Positions 45,145 to 54,847 of a DNA stretch of 64,000 bases are shown one piece after another (the stretch's first letter is position 1; every line of letters begins with the position of its first letter). Location of the stretch: assembly GCA_008729055.1 (NCBI GenBank), contig SDUX01000005.1, positions 3,495,062-3,559,061 of the forward strand, in the 5' to 3' direction. Position numbers and translations under genes: made by a program. The stretch is from Pyropia haitanensis (lineage: Eukaryota; Rhodophyta; Bangiophyceae; Bangiales; Bangiaceae). The notes beneath the pieces were generated by a model. That model was given only the letters and a program-made list of their open reading frames with translations, was not told where the DNA came from and did no database searches.

Positions 45145-46643
45145 ATGTTAGCCTATGAGCCTGTTTTTTGGCTGACCCAACCCGACCCGATCTCTCCTCA
45201 GATCCTACCAGAATGGCAACGCGTGAGTGATCTGGCGGCCACGGCTGCGGCGGCCGCAGTGGAGGTGGTCTGCACGAGCCCGTCCCATGAGACGGTGCAG
45301 GTCATCAAAGTGGCCGCTCATGCCGCACCAGCGGTCACGACGACGGCACTGGGAGAGGACCCCATGCAGCTGGCAGATGTGCCATGCGGGGCATCCCCGG
45401 CTAGGGAGCAGCGCACGGCGGATGGGGCTGGCTCTGGCCTACGCGGTCAGGCGCATAGCGGCCAAGAGCTTGGAAGGACGCAAGACGAGAGGTATGGGCA
45501 GGGCCCCGCTGGTCCGAGTGGCGGCGCAACGGCCGGGCGAGCGGGCCAGGAGGTGGACCGAGGCGGGCAAGGCCTAGGGAAATGTGTTGAGCGCACGCGG
45601 TCAGCTGCCATTCGAAAAAGGCGGACGCCCATTTTTCGAAACGACAAGCTCTCCATCATCTCCGTGAAAAACGCGGGTCACTCATGGGCTGAGACGCTCT
45701 CCATCTTTACGCTCAACATCAGTCGGTCGGCCGCACCAGGCATCTACGAACAGCGGGCCGAATACCAACGCCGAGCAGCTACGGCCGAGGACCCGTCCTC
45801 CTTTCGTTTGAGACGCTCAATTTTGAGCAGATCTCCAAGGGTCTATGGGATTGGTACTCGACCTTGCAGCGGCTGGGCGCGCGTCACGTGCCGGTGTCTG
45901 GCGCCATTCTCGAGACCAGAACGAAGCGCATTGCGAGAGAACAAGGGATCGAAGATTTCAAGGGGTCTCGCCTCTTCGTGCATAACTGGGCGAAGCGTAA
46001 CTGCCTCCGCAACTTTGAGCGGTGGGAGCAGGGTGGCTCAGCAGATACGGAGGGGGTCGCCGACCGTATCTCGGAGATACGGGCGGAACTCGCGGCCTAC
46101 CCGGCGGAGCAGGTGTACAACATGGACGAGACCGGGCTATTCTACAGGTGCATCCTAAACCGGTCCTACGTGGAATCAGGTCGACGGCGGCATGCACGTG
46201 GCACCAAAGCGATGAAGGCTAAGGACCGCGTGACTTTCGTTTTAGTGTGCAACGCAATGGGGAGTCGCTATATCCCGGTCGCCATGAATGGCAAGGCAAA
46301 GCAGCCTTTGTGTTTTAAGCCCCCTCGTTGCAGGTGCCCGCTTCCGCACTTCTCGCCGCAAAGTGTATGGATGGACGCGGACATCTTCAAGTCTTGGTTT
46401 GAAATGGTCTTGATCCCCGCTGTCCCGGCACGCACTACTCTTGCGGTGGCGTTACTGTCGGACAATTGTGGGGCACATGACGACCTCGAGAGCGAACAGG
46501 TCAAGTTTATCGCTCTACCTCCAAATTGTACATCGGTCTACCAGCCACTGGACATGGGCATCATCGCTTGTATGAAAAGACAGTATAAGCGGCAGCTGTT
46601 GGACATGGTCGTCGCAGCTTTTTGCTTCACCGTAACCAACTAA
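45145..46643 (+). pseudogene. Tigger/pogo-type transposase with one frameshift
   Basis: Frame 1 (from about 45145) ends in a CENP-B-type N-terminal helix-turn-helix (DKLSIISVKNAGHSWAETLS ... ISRSAAPGIYEQ). Frame 2, entered at about 45795-45810, carries the second DNA-binding helix block (FKGSRLFVHNWAKRN) and a full DDE_1 domain. The catalytic aspartates are in NMDETGLFYR (codon 46125), SDNCGAHDD (46461) and YQPLDMGI (46551); 29 residues separate the last two, typical of pogo/Tigger. The protein ends soon after KRQYKRQLL at 46643. The single frame break suggests a dead but fairly recent copy. It is far closer to canonical Tigger than the pogo-type gene at 33 kb, so the two are different families. 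Start codon uncertain; no terminal repeats identified. Confidence 0.82.
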
Positions 46644-46829
46644 GCGAGTCAAGCACAGGGGTCCGTCTCGGCGGCGCCTGAAGCGGCCAACTCACCAGAC
46701 CGACCTTCTGATGCAGGAGCGTCCAGCCGCCGCGTGCGGCCATGCACTCTGAGGCCGCGTTGGAGGCGGCCACCCCAGGCGCGGCGCGACGAGCTGGCCG
46801 CGCGGTGGGGGAGGCGGGTGTGGCACTTT

Positions 46830-47268
46830 GTAAGGATATTCCCCGTAAATCCCCACTTCTCGGGATAAGGACCGGGGCCTCTTCTTCCCTGTCCTTCCCA
46901 ACGAACTTCCCCGAGACGCATTAACTCCGTTGTAATCGGGGATTTTGCGGTGTCCGCCCGAGATTCTGCGGGTAGCCAACGGTCAGCACGGGAACCTCAG
47001 ATCGGTTAACCGTGTCTACCCTGACTAGTCTGCGGACGGGTACATTTTTCCGCGACTCAACGGACCAACGAACCCAAACACGAGCCACATTCCGGACCCG
47101 TCGACAAGCCGGACCATCCCCCCCCACGAGCCAATGGGAAAGATGGGACTTGCTACCGAAAGGTAGATATTGAACCCGTCGACTGGCGTCTGGCTTACAC
47201 GCCTCGGCGGCGATTCCAGCCGACCGGCGTCTGCGGGAAGCCGCGCGGCGCCCTGAGCGCCGCACGCC
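46830..47268 (+). repeat. Promoter-like repeat unit A (truncated)
   Basis: Begins TGTAAGGATATTCCCC, contains GTGTCCGCCCGAGATTCTGC at about 46940 and the AACGGTCAGCACGGGA and ACGAGCCACAT words shared with units B and C. It stops before the TATA-containing part. An AAATCCCC/GGGGATTT pair forms a hairpin in its first 115 bp. Confidence 0.75.
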
Positions 47269-47995
47269 TGTAAGGATATGCCCCTTAAATCCCCAAGACT
47301 GGAGCCTAGGGGATAAGGACTGGGGCCTCTCCTTCCCTGTCCTTCTCAGCCAACTCCTTCCAAGACGCATCAACTCCAAGGTAATCTGGGGCATGCCGCG
47401 GTGTCCGTCCGATAATCTACTACTAACGGACGGTCAGCACGGGAGCCGCGGATTGGCTAACCGTCACTACCCTGACTCATCTGCCGACGAGTACAGTCTC
47501 CAACGGATCAACGGACTAACGGACCAAAAGACGAGCCACATCTCTGACGCGTCAGCAAGCCGGAACAATCTCCCCGTGGACCAATGGGAGCGACAAGACT
47601 TGCTGACCCACGGGAGATATTCGACCCGAAGACTGGCGTCTGCTTACACGCCTCTGAGGCTTTTCGGGTCGAATGGCGCGTGGGGCCAGCCGCGCGGCGC
47701 TACGAGCGCCGCACACCGTCCCCCCCCCCGTTTGGGGCTCTCTGGTGGGGCGCCTTGGGGCGCACACGCCCACCCTTGCTTTGTTCTGAGAGCCCATGCT
47801 TTGTTTTGAGAGCTTTGGTGCCGTCCACCGGCACGACGGGCAATCGCATGCTTTGGGGCACCCTGGGTGCCCCCCTGGGGGTATATAATGCGTGAGTGTG
47901 GGCGCCACCGGGAGAGACCTCGGGGGAACAACCACAGACAGAGACACAAAGACCTCCTTTACCTTCGACCCTCTCGACCCTCACCGACGTCACGC
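47269..47995 (+). repeat. Promoter-like repeat unit B
   Basis: Repeats unit A from TGTAAGGATAT on, then continues through CCTTGGGGCGCACACGCCCA, a GTGCCG...CGGCAC hairpin, a TATA box at 47881 and an ACAAAGACCTCCTTTACC leader. It resembles an LTR or a tandemly duplicated promoter; no TG/CA ends or primer-binding site are evident. Confidence 0.75.
47882..47890 (+). promoter_or_regulatory. TATA box of unit B
   Basis: TATATAATG in the same context as the unit C site, followed by about 60 bp of shared leader (GGAACAACCACAGA, ACAAAGACCT). Confidence 0.55.
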
Positions 47996-48127
47996 CCATC
48001 CTCTTCCCCACCCCCATCACCGTCAGCCCACCCGTCACCTTCCCCGCGCCCGGCATCCTCATTGGTGCACGGGTTGCTGACACCGGCACCAGTACGTTGA
48101 GGGCTGCCCGTGTGTGGGTGGTGCCTC

Positions 48128-48740
48128 ACAGTGTCCCCCCGAGATTCTACAGGTAGCGAACGGTCAACACGAAAGCCACGAGTCGCCTACCCGTCGCTAC
48201 CCGTAGCAACCCGTGGCTACCCGTGGTTACCTGCCAAAGAGTACATTTTTCCACGGATTGACGAGCCAAAAGACGAGCCACACATCGGACGCGTCGGCAA
48301 GCTGGAATATTCCCCCCACGAGCCAATGAAAACGTCAGAACTTGCTAACCGATGGGAGATATTTGACCCACCGACTGGCGGCTGGCTTGGACGCCTCGGC
48401 GGCGGCGCCAGCCGACCGGCGCGCAGGGCCAGCCGCGCAGCGCTCCGAGCGCCGCTCGCCGCCACCCCCCCTGTCTCGGGCTGTGTGGTCGGACGCCTTG
48501 GGGCGCACACGCCCACCGTGACTTTGTTCTAAGAGCCTGTGCTGTGTTTTGAGCGTTCTGGCGCCGTCCATCGGCGCGACGGGCTATTGCAGGCCTTGGA
48601 GCACCCTGGGTGACCTTTCGCGAGTATATACTGCGTCAGCGTGGGCGCCGTCGAGGGACACCTTGGGGGACAACCACAGAGACAGAGAACAAAGACCTGC
48701 TTTACTCTCGACCTCTTCGATCACCACCGACGTCTCGCCA
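48128..48740 (+). repeat. Promoter-like repeat unit C
   Basis: Starts at GTGTCCCCCCGAGATTCTAC, without the TGTAAGGATAT lead-in, and matches unit B to the ACAAAGACCTGCTTTAC leader and CACCGACGTC. B and C lie about 730 bp apart, head to tail. Confidence 0.75.
48625..48632 (+). promoter_or_regulatory. TATA box of unit C
   Basis: TATATACT at the position matching 47882 in unit B. The first ATG after it is at 48749 and gives only about 50 codons of unrecognised sequence. Confidence 0.5.
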
Positions 48741-49867
48741 CGACCGCAGTATGGTGTGGGACGGTGAGGGGCTGGGTGCTGGCGGATGCAGCGGGGCTTC
48801 GGGGGGGTCACCCAGTCCGACGAGGCAGTATTCCAAAGAAAACGACCCACCACGGATCCGTCGTGTAGGTGGGCTACTAATCCGTTGTGGGTCGCTCTGA
48901 GGGGTGTTGGGGGGGGGGGGGGGGGGTGCGTCTCATAGGGCTGTGGGGGGGGGGGGGGGGGGGGGGATTTACTGGGGAGAATTGGGGGGGGGATTTACTG
49001 GGCGCCCGCTTGGGGGGATACATGTAGCGCGTTTCCACGGGGGCTCGGGGGGACCCATGGGGGGCTCATGAAATGTTGTGCGCCCAGCGTGAGCAGGCTG
49101 GCCCTCACGCCCTCCCTGCGCGTCGACCTGGGGAAGTCTGGAGGAGCCTGTAGGGGGGGCTCGTGTTTGTGAAGGGGAGCATGCGAACGTCACACCTCCA
49201 GACCTCATCACAGCTGCACAGCTGCCAGATGTGGCGCCCCAGATGTGATGCACTGTTTCCGACGAAGAGGCCCAGGGACACGTGACGCCTGGATGAGCGA
49301 AAGACACGGTCCAGTATACACCCTCTCACGGGTGCCTGAGGGGGCCTTGGTGTACGTCCGTCCAGGCTCTTAAATCGCCGGTTTAGTGTACAGGCTCTCT
49401 TGGCCTCTCTGATGCACCCCTCCGATTCCCGCCAGTTTGTACGTCCACGCTTCTGCGCTCGCGATCTGGTGGCCCGCTCGTCGTGGTCGCCACGCATCGC
49501 CTCCCCATGGCGCGGCACCGGCGGGCGGAGCGGCACCGGCGGGGCGGCTGCGGTCGCCGCGGCCGCCCCGGTCGGCACGGTTGTCCCCACCACCCCGGCC
49601 GCCCCCGCCACCCCGGCCGCCCCAGCTACCCCGGCCACTCCCGCCACCCCTGCCTCCCCGGCAGCCGCAGGCTGCTCCGGCCGCCCCGCACAGCACCGAT
49701 AGCCCCACCGGCTGCGGCTGCCACTGCCCCGGCCGGTGGGGGGGGCTGACGCCGCCGCCGCGCACTGCGGTCGCCCCCCTCACGCGACCGCGGCAGGCTG
49801 GCGCCCGCGCCGCGGCGAGCCGCCTCCCCTGACGCTGGTTGAGGCGGCCGGGCAGCAAAACGACTGT
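48741..49867. other. Non-coding stretch with hairpin, G runs and GC repeats
   Basis: A hairpin pairs 48843-48857 (CGACCCACCACGGAT) with 48880-48894, one mismatch. G runs of about 18 and 21 follow (48908-48966), then GGGGGGATTTACTGGG twice (48961 and 48987). 49580-49680 is a CCCCGGCCGCCCC-type tandem repeat. GC-rich DNA at 49730-49790 resembles, in inverted orientation, DNA near 61930-61960, so the inverted arm of the large element may begin here. Confidence 0.45.
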
Positions 49868-49949
49868 GGCGACCAGCTACTCACATGGCAGGCAGAGATA
49901 TTTGAGTAAAATTACAATCCAAGCGATTATTCCACGGAGGTCAACAGTA

Positions 49950-51245
49950 CAGGGGGGGGACAGAAATATAGAAGCACCCCAGTTTTCAGGAATTTGATCG
50001 ATCCACGACAAAGGCAAACAGCAATTCCAATGCGTTGCAACGGGGGTCGACAACTGAATCCCGTGTCTTGTTCCTTACTGCCCCCCACCATTGGCCATGT
50101 CAAGGTGCCAAGCAGGTCTCTGCCGCCAACCGGACGGCCATCCAGGTGTTGGTGGAGGCGGGACACACCAACAGGTTTGTGGCAGACCATGTTGGCATCC
50201 CCCTGGGCACCGTGGCGCGGATTGCGTGCCGCATTTGCAGCGAGGGGACGGCCGCGGCGCGCCACCGCCCCGGGCGGCCGCGCCTCCTGGACTCCCGGGC
50301 GTCCCGCCGCCTGCAGCTGATCATTTTCAGGCACCGCCTGTGATCTTTGGACCAGGTCACGGAGGACTTTAACCTCGGTTTGGCGCGCCCCGTCTCCACG
50401 CGGATGGTGCGGCGCTGCCTACACCGCATGCGCATCTCCAACTACGCGGCAGTGACGAAGCCGTTTTTGACGCCCGCGCAGGTGCGCCAGCGGCTGCAGT
50501 GGGGACGTGACAAGGTCCCATGGCCCCTCAGCGCGTGGGAACACGTCGCATTCTCGGATGAGAGCTCCTTTACTTTGCGGCCTGCTCGAGGTGGGGCGCG
50601 CGTCTGGCGGCGCCCCGATGAGCGTTACCTGCACGCGTGCCTGCGCCCCTCGTTCGAGTCGGGTCGACAGACCCTCTCCGTCTGGGCTGCGTTCTCCGCG
50701 CGCGGCCGGACGCCGCTGGTGCGCGTTGGGGGCCGATTGAATCAGTTCAAGTATAACGACATTTTGCACGAGCACCTGCTTCCGTTCGTGGAGAGCAAGC
50801 ACGGCAGCACCAACGACTTCATCCTTCAAGAGGACAACTGTGGGCCCCACCGGGCTCACAACGTCGGCAAGTACCTGGCTCTTCATGGCGTACGGCGCCT
50901 GGACTGGGCTCCTCAGAGCCCGGACATGAACCCGATTGAAAATGCCTGCAGTGCGCTGGAGCCTCGGCTGCGGGAGCGCCCGCAGCATCCTACGACACTG
51001 GAAGACCTCTTTACTGCTCTGAGTGAGGAGTGGGACCGCCTGCCTGTGTCTTTTTTTGCTAGTTTGTGGGAGTCCATGCCCTCCCGGGTAGCTGCCGTGG
51101 TGAAGGCGCGGGGGCACTCGACAAAGTATTAAGTCGAATGGGCAAATGACGCTTTCCAGGCTACTTTTTCCAGTCAAGTCTCAGACTATCGGAACCGAGC
51201 GTCCAAAATCTCAAGATCGCTTCTATACTTCTGTCCCCCCCTCTG
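49950..51245 (+). mobile_element. Tc1-type transposon (1296 bp)
   Basis: Terminal repeats of about 26 bp (49950-49975 and 51219-51245) share GGGGGGGACAGAA, R, TATAGAAGC. TA dinucleotides flank both ends (49948-49949, 51246-51247), the standard Tc1/mariner duplication. The element contains one DD34E transposase gene and interrupts the left arm of the large element. Confidence 0.93.
50035..51132 (+). pseudogene. Tc1 transposase with one in-frame stop
   Basis: The N-terminal part has a paired-like helix-turn-helix (AIQVLVEAGHTNRFVADHVG, then GTVARIA). A TGA at 50341-50343 breaks the frame, and the same frame resumes at SLDQVTEDFN. The catalytic residues are Asp in FSDESSF, Asp in QEDNCGPHRAH and Glu in DMNPIEN, with 34 residues between the last two (DD34E). 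The protein ends HSTKY at 51132. No ATG is seen in the correct frame upstream of the helix-turn-helix, so the start may lie in an unrecognised exon or be mutated. One stop and otherwise clean frames indicate a young but inactive copy. Confidence 0.92.
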
Positions 51246-52305
51246 TACGTACACATCCGACTTGACTCACATTTCCTGGCCTATCTGGAAAATCAGATGT
51301 TCAATTCGTCCAACCTGATAGGCTGTTGCACAATCTGAACTGGGCGCGATGAAGATTGTACTACTGAATCAATTGTTTCCGGAGATGGGATTACAATACT
51401 TGACTCTGAACCCATCCTGGTCAGCGACTTGCGACTGCCAACGCCGAAGACTGAAGCGCCGGCGTCTGACGCCCCCCTCCTCCCCGCCCCGGGCGCCCGC
51501 TTCGCCGCTTTACGCTCTCCGAGCAGACTTGGTGGATATGTATGCCTTGTCTCCGACTCCTATCAGTGTTGAGAGCGCGCCTGCACACACGTCTGCCACG
51601 GCAGCGACCACAACGGTTTCATGGAGGGCCGAAGTGCATCACCCTCACACCACTGGTTCCGCCGCTCGGGCGAGCTCGTAACGGTGAAACGCCGTCAGTT
51701 GTGACTTTTTGGCGTCCCCAATGGTCCACGCTCCAACAGCCAGTGATTTTTTTTTAGTGAATAGCGCTGACAAGCGCCGCCTGTCCGTTATGGTGTGACC
51801 TGTTGTTCGGTATGTACGTGCATGTGGAGTACATAGGACCCGCGGAGCTGGAGGGATCCGTCGTTCCCGAGTAAACAAATGACGCTGCGACAATTGATGT
51901 ATCTTTTTACTGCTCTGCACCATCATGGGGGCCAGAAGATGCCAGGAACTTGGGGAGGGAAGCGCTTCATGCTATAAACGCCCCGCCTCCCAGAGCTTTT
52001 TTGCCGTTCGCCGTCCTCTTTTTTTGCACAGACACTGAGGTTATGAGTACCTGGTGTCGTACAATTGCTCAAAGTGGTTGGACGGCATGCCGGGGTCCGG
52101 ACATTGTTGAACCCGTGCAAAGGGTGGCGCTTTGGGCAATTTCGCGCAGCTGGACGCGCCCATAGCGCCGATGAGAACCACAAATGTAGTGGAGGAGGTC
52201 TGCTGTACTGTCGGGATCTGAGAACTGTAGCTTCTAGTGCGCGAGAGCACTGTGGGGCGTTATACGGCCTGTCGAGGCTACCTGCCCTACGGGAAATTTT
52301 GGGCG

Positions 52306-52507
52306 GGATATCCAGCCTGGCGGGATATCCTGCCCTGGATTTATGAGACTTTGATAGGCTGACGTTGCTTCTGAGCGTCGAAATCTCTGGATAACCGGCA
52401 CGTTTGGCCGGGATATGCAGCACGGCTGGCCTGGATATCCAGCACGACGGGCCTGGATATCCTGCACGGGACGGCCTGGATAACCAGCATCTGCAGGCTG
52501 GATATCC
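52306..52507 (+). repeat. Left subterminal GGATATCC repeat cluster
   Basis: GGATATCC at 52306, 52323, 52433, 52455 and 52500, with variants GGATAACC (52389, 52478) and GGATATGC (52411). The densest part has 22-23 bp spacing in a CTGGATATCC-AGCACG context. Such clusters near ends are the transposase-binding subterminal repeats of CACTA elements. Confidence 0.85.
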
Positions 52508-52585
52508 AGACGCCTGCGACGGGGCTATTGATCGCACGGGCTTGCACGTTTTTATTACAATCTCAATTGATTCTTATCGATTTTA

Positions 52586-53290
52586 TTACCCATGCAAACG
52601 ATCGAACAATTCGTCCTCTGATCGAGGAACGCCTGCGCCGGGAGCCCCACCGCTGGCTGCACCCGCGTCGTCAGCGGGCCGTGCGGTCGCAGGCATGTGT
52701 GCGTCCTCACGTGCACCACTTGCCAACACCTGCCAGTCGGCCGCAGGTTCGTAAGGGGGCGTAGGCGCGGCGCCCGGAGATGGTGTCGGGTAGGGGGCAG
52801 CCGTCGCTGACGGAGCCGGCGACCTTGACGGGGCGGTCGCGGCCGCACAGGTCAGCGGCTGGTGAGGTGTTGGTGCCCCACCAAGCCAGGGCGTCGCCGA
52901 GGAGGCTGCCGGTCCAGAAGCGGAGTAAGGTAGAGCGTGGATAGGGGTTTGGGGAGCGCTCGCGTGGGAGGGGAACAGGGAAGCGTGCGCCGCCGCAAGG
53001 AAAAGTTGAACAGAAATAGGAAGAGGCCATTGACGACGCGAGAGACTGCGGGAAAGTAGCGCGCAGGCGCCCCAGCTTCCAATGCAGACCGCGAGACGCG
53101 GCTCGCCACCTTCCAGATGAGATACTGCTGCTGTGATCTGCGCACCAGAGTGGTTGCAGAAAGTTTTGCCTGGAAGATACCTCATGGCGCCAGCCACCAG
53201 GACCGTCAAGGCTGGACGGTCCGCCTCATGAATTCCCAGGACAGAATTGTAGACGTTAATCTTGGCGATGGTTTTCTTGAGCTTCTCCAC
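52586..53290 (-). CDS. Unrecognised ORF in the large element, possible 3' exon of the proline-rich gene
   Basis: The frame reads TVEKLKKTIAKINVYNSVLG, then RPALTVLVAGAMRYLPGKTF, and ITAAVSHLEGGEPRLAVCIG before turning into Ser/Pro/Ala-rich sequence. The first 100 residues have ordinary globular composition, unlike the shadow frames around them. It follows the proline-rich ORF directly, and a CAG upstream of the Val-Glu-Lys start could be a splice acceptor. It may be the second gene product of the element (a TnpA-like role is a guess from position). Confidence 0.4.
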   Translation of the reverse strand: MEKLKKTIAKINVYNSVLGIHEADRPALTVLVAGAMRYLPGKTFCNHSGAQITAAVSHLEGGEPRLAVCIGSWGACALLSRSLSRRQWPLPISVQLFLAAAHASLFPSHASAPQTPIHALPYSASGPAASSATPWLGGAPTPHQPLTCAAATAPSRSPAPSATAAPYPTPSPGAAPTPPYEPAADWQVLASGAREDAHMPATARPADDAGAASGGAPGAGVPRSEDELFDRLHG

Positions 53291-53332
53291 CGTGCGGATC
53301 GACCTGCTCCCCTCCGCCTGGAAGAATCCGCC

Positions 53333-54847
53333 TCACCCATTGGTTCGTGCGCGGGATCGCGCAACACCGGCCCCTCGGCGAGCGGGTGACGGCCGAGGAA
53401 GCGCCACCCAGGAAGACGGGCCAATGACTTGGCGGAGAGGAGGCTGGACGGCCTCGGTGGAGGGGCCCGGAACACCGACCGGGGGTGGAGGTGGCACGTC
53501 AGCCACTGCGGGGGGTGGCGGCACATCCGCCACCAGAGGGGGCGGCGGCCCGTCAGCCACTAGAGAGGAGGGAAGATCGCCTGCCACACGAGGGGGCGGG
53601 TGCGCGTCAGCCGCCTGTGGGGATTGCGGCACAGAACCCGCGAAAGGGGGGCACGGCACGCCCGACGCAGGCGGGGGGGGCGGCACGCCAGGCCGCGGGG
53701 GGGTGCGCGGTACGCTGCCTGGCCAAGGGGCCGCACGCACACCTGGCACAGCAGGCAGATGAGAGGGGGGGGGCGTGCCCGTCGCCCCGGGGACGGTGGA
53801 AACTCCCATCGCCGTGGGGGCGGGAGGCACAGCTTGTAGATGCAGGGGTACCTCGGCCACCGGCGGGGGGGGCGGCACGCCACCTGGCCGAGGGGGCGGT
53901 GGGACGCCAGCCGCCCTGTCGGCACGCGGCGCAACGTCAGCCGCGGTGTCGGCAAGAGGGTCGCCAACCGTCGCGGGGAGGGACGGCGCGACGGCCCCCA
54001 AGGCGGGAGAGCGGCCCGCCGGCCGCCCGGGCGGGGGACGGCTTGACAGCCGCGGCCGGTGCGGGGGTCCGCCGGGCGACGGGTGGGTAAGTGGCACGCC
54101 CGCCCTCGGAGGGGGGGCTCGCGTGCGAACAAGCAGGTGAGGCGGCGGAACGCCAGCCACCGTCTCGGTACGGGGCACGCCATCCGTCAGGGGGAGGTGC
54201 AGCGCCGCGCCAGCTGCAGAGGAAGAGGGGCGGCGCGCCGGCCGCCGGGGCGGCGGGCGGACCGCAAACCGCCGGTGTGGTGGGGGCACGCCAGATGCAG
54301 AGGTGGGAGGCGGCACCCCTGATGGCCGGTCGGGTGGCGGTACCCCAGGCGTCGGAAGAGGCGGAGTCGCTCCAGGTGCCGGGGCGGGGGGGCGGACGCT
54401 AGGCGCCCGGATTGGGGATGCCAAGCTGTGCGTGCAAGTGTTCGGCAGCGCGCCAGTCATCAGGGTCGCCGTGGCTTCGCCAGCTGTCCCATGGTTGGAC
54501 GTCTCAATTGAGGACGGCGGCAGGGCTCGCGTGACGCGGGGAGGGGAGGGGTTGGGCGCGCCCGAAGGATGAGGGAGTGGCTGCACGTCCAATCGCGGCA
54601 TGGGCGCAGCCTTGTCCGTCAGTGCAACGCGGGGCTGTCGTGGCAGGCGTCGCACTCTTGCAGGCTCGGCCACAGCCGGGGGGGGGCTTGCACGTCGGAA
54701 GGAAGAAGGGCTGCCATGGAGGCGGCCACCTCCAGGCCGCCTCCTAACGGCGCAACTACCAGTCAATGGCCAAACCAGGACGGTGTGCATAGATACACAA
54801 TCAAGGGCGAACCTAGCGTCAGGTGATGTGCATGGTGCGAAGTACAA
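53333..54847 (-). CDS. Proline-rich tandem-repeat protein of the large element
   Basis: The frame gives 504 residues, mostly degenerate copies of a 9-14 residue unit of the form GVPPPPRPxG or AVPPAPxxxG, more than 20 in a row from about residue 150 to 470. The N-terminal part has ordinary composition with Cys and Met. The repeats suggest an extended scaffold or linker. There is no known domain. It is transcribed in the same direction as the CACTA-type transposase and lies between the same arms. The start at 54847 is the first available; a true start could be further upstream in another exon. Confidence 0.45.
   Translation of the reverse strand: MYFAPCTSPDARFALDCVSMHTVLVWPLTGSCAVRRRPGGGRLHGSPSSFRRASPPPAVAEPARVRRLPRQPRVALTDKAAPMPRLDVQPLPHPSGAPNPSPPRVTRALPPSSIETSNHGTAGEATATLMTGALPNTCTHSLASPIRAPSVRPPAPAPGATPPLPTPGVPPPDRPSGVPPPTSASGVPPPHRRFAVRPPPRRPARRPSSSAAGAALHLPLTDGVPRTETVAGVPPPHLLVRTRAPPPRAGVPLTHPSPGGPPHRPRLSSRPPPGRPAGRSPALGAVAPSLPATVGDPLADTAADVAPRADRAAGVPPPPRPGGVPPPPPVAEVPLHLQAVPPAPTAMGVSTVPGATGTPPPSHLPAVPGVRAAPWPGSVPRTPPRPGVPPPPPASGVPCPPFAGSVPQSPQAADAHPPPRVAGDLPSSLVADGPPPPLVADVPPPPAVADVPPPPPVGVPGPSTEAVQPPLRQVIGPSSWVALPRPSPARRGAGVARSRARTNG

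Larger units (their letters stand above)
49868..52320 (+). repeat. Left inverted arm of the large element (interrupted by Tc1)
   Basis: Matches 60420-61896 in inverted orientation once 49950-51247 is removed. Identity looks moderate (roughly two thirds by eye), so the arms are old or diverging. Confidence 0.7.

Noticed and set aside
52251..52260. CACTG at the inner left arm as the true CACTA-type terminus
   Set aside because: The matched inverted sequence continues outward for about 1 kb beyond it, so it is not the outer end of the paired arms.
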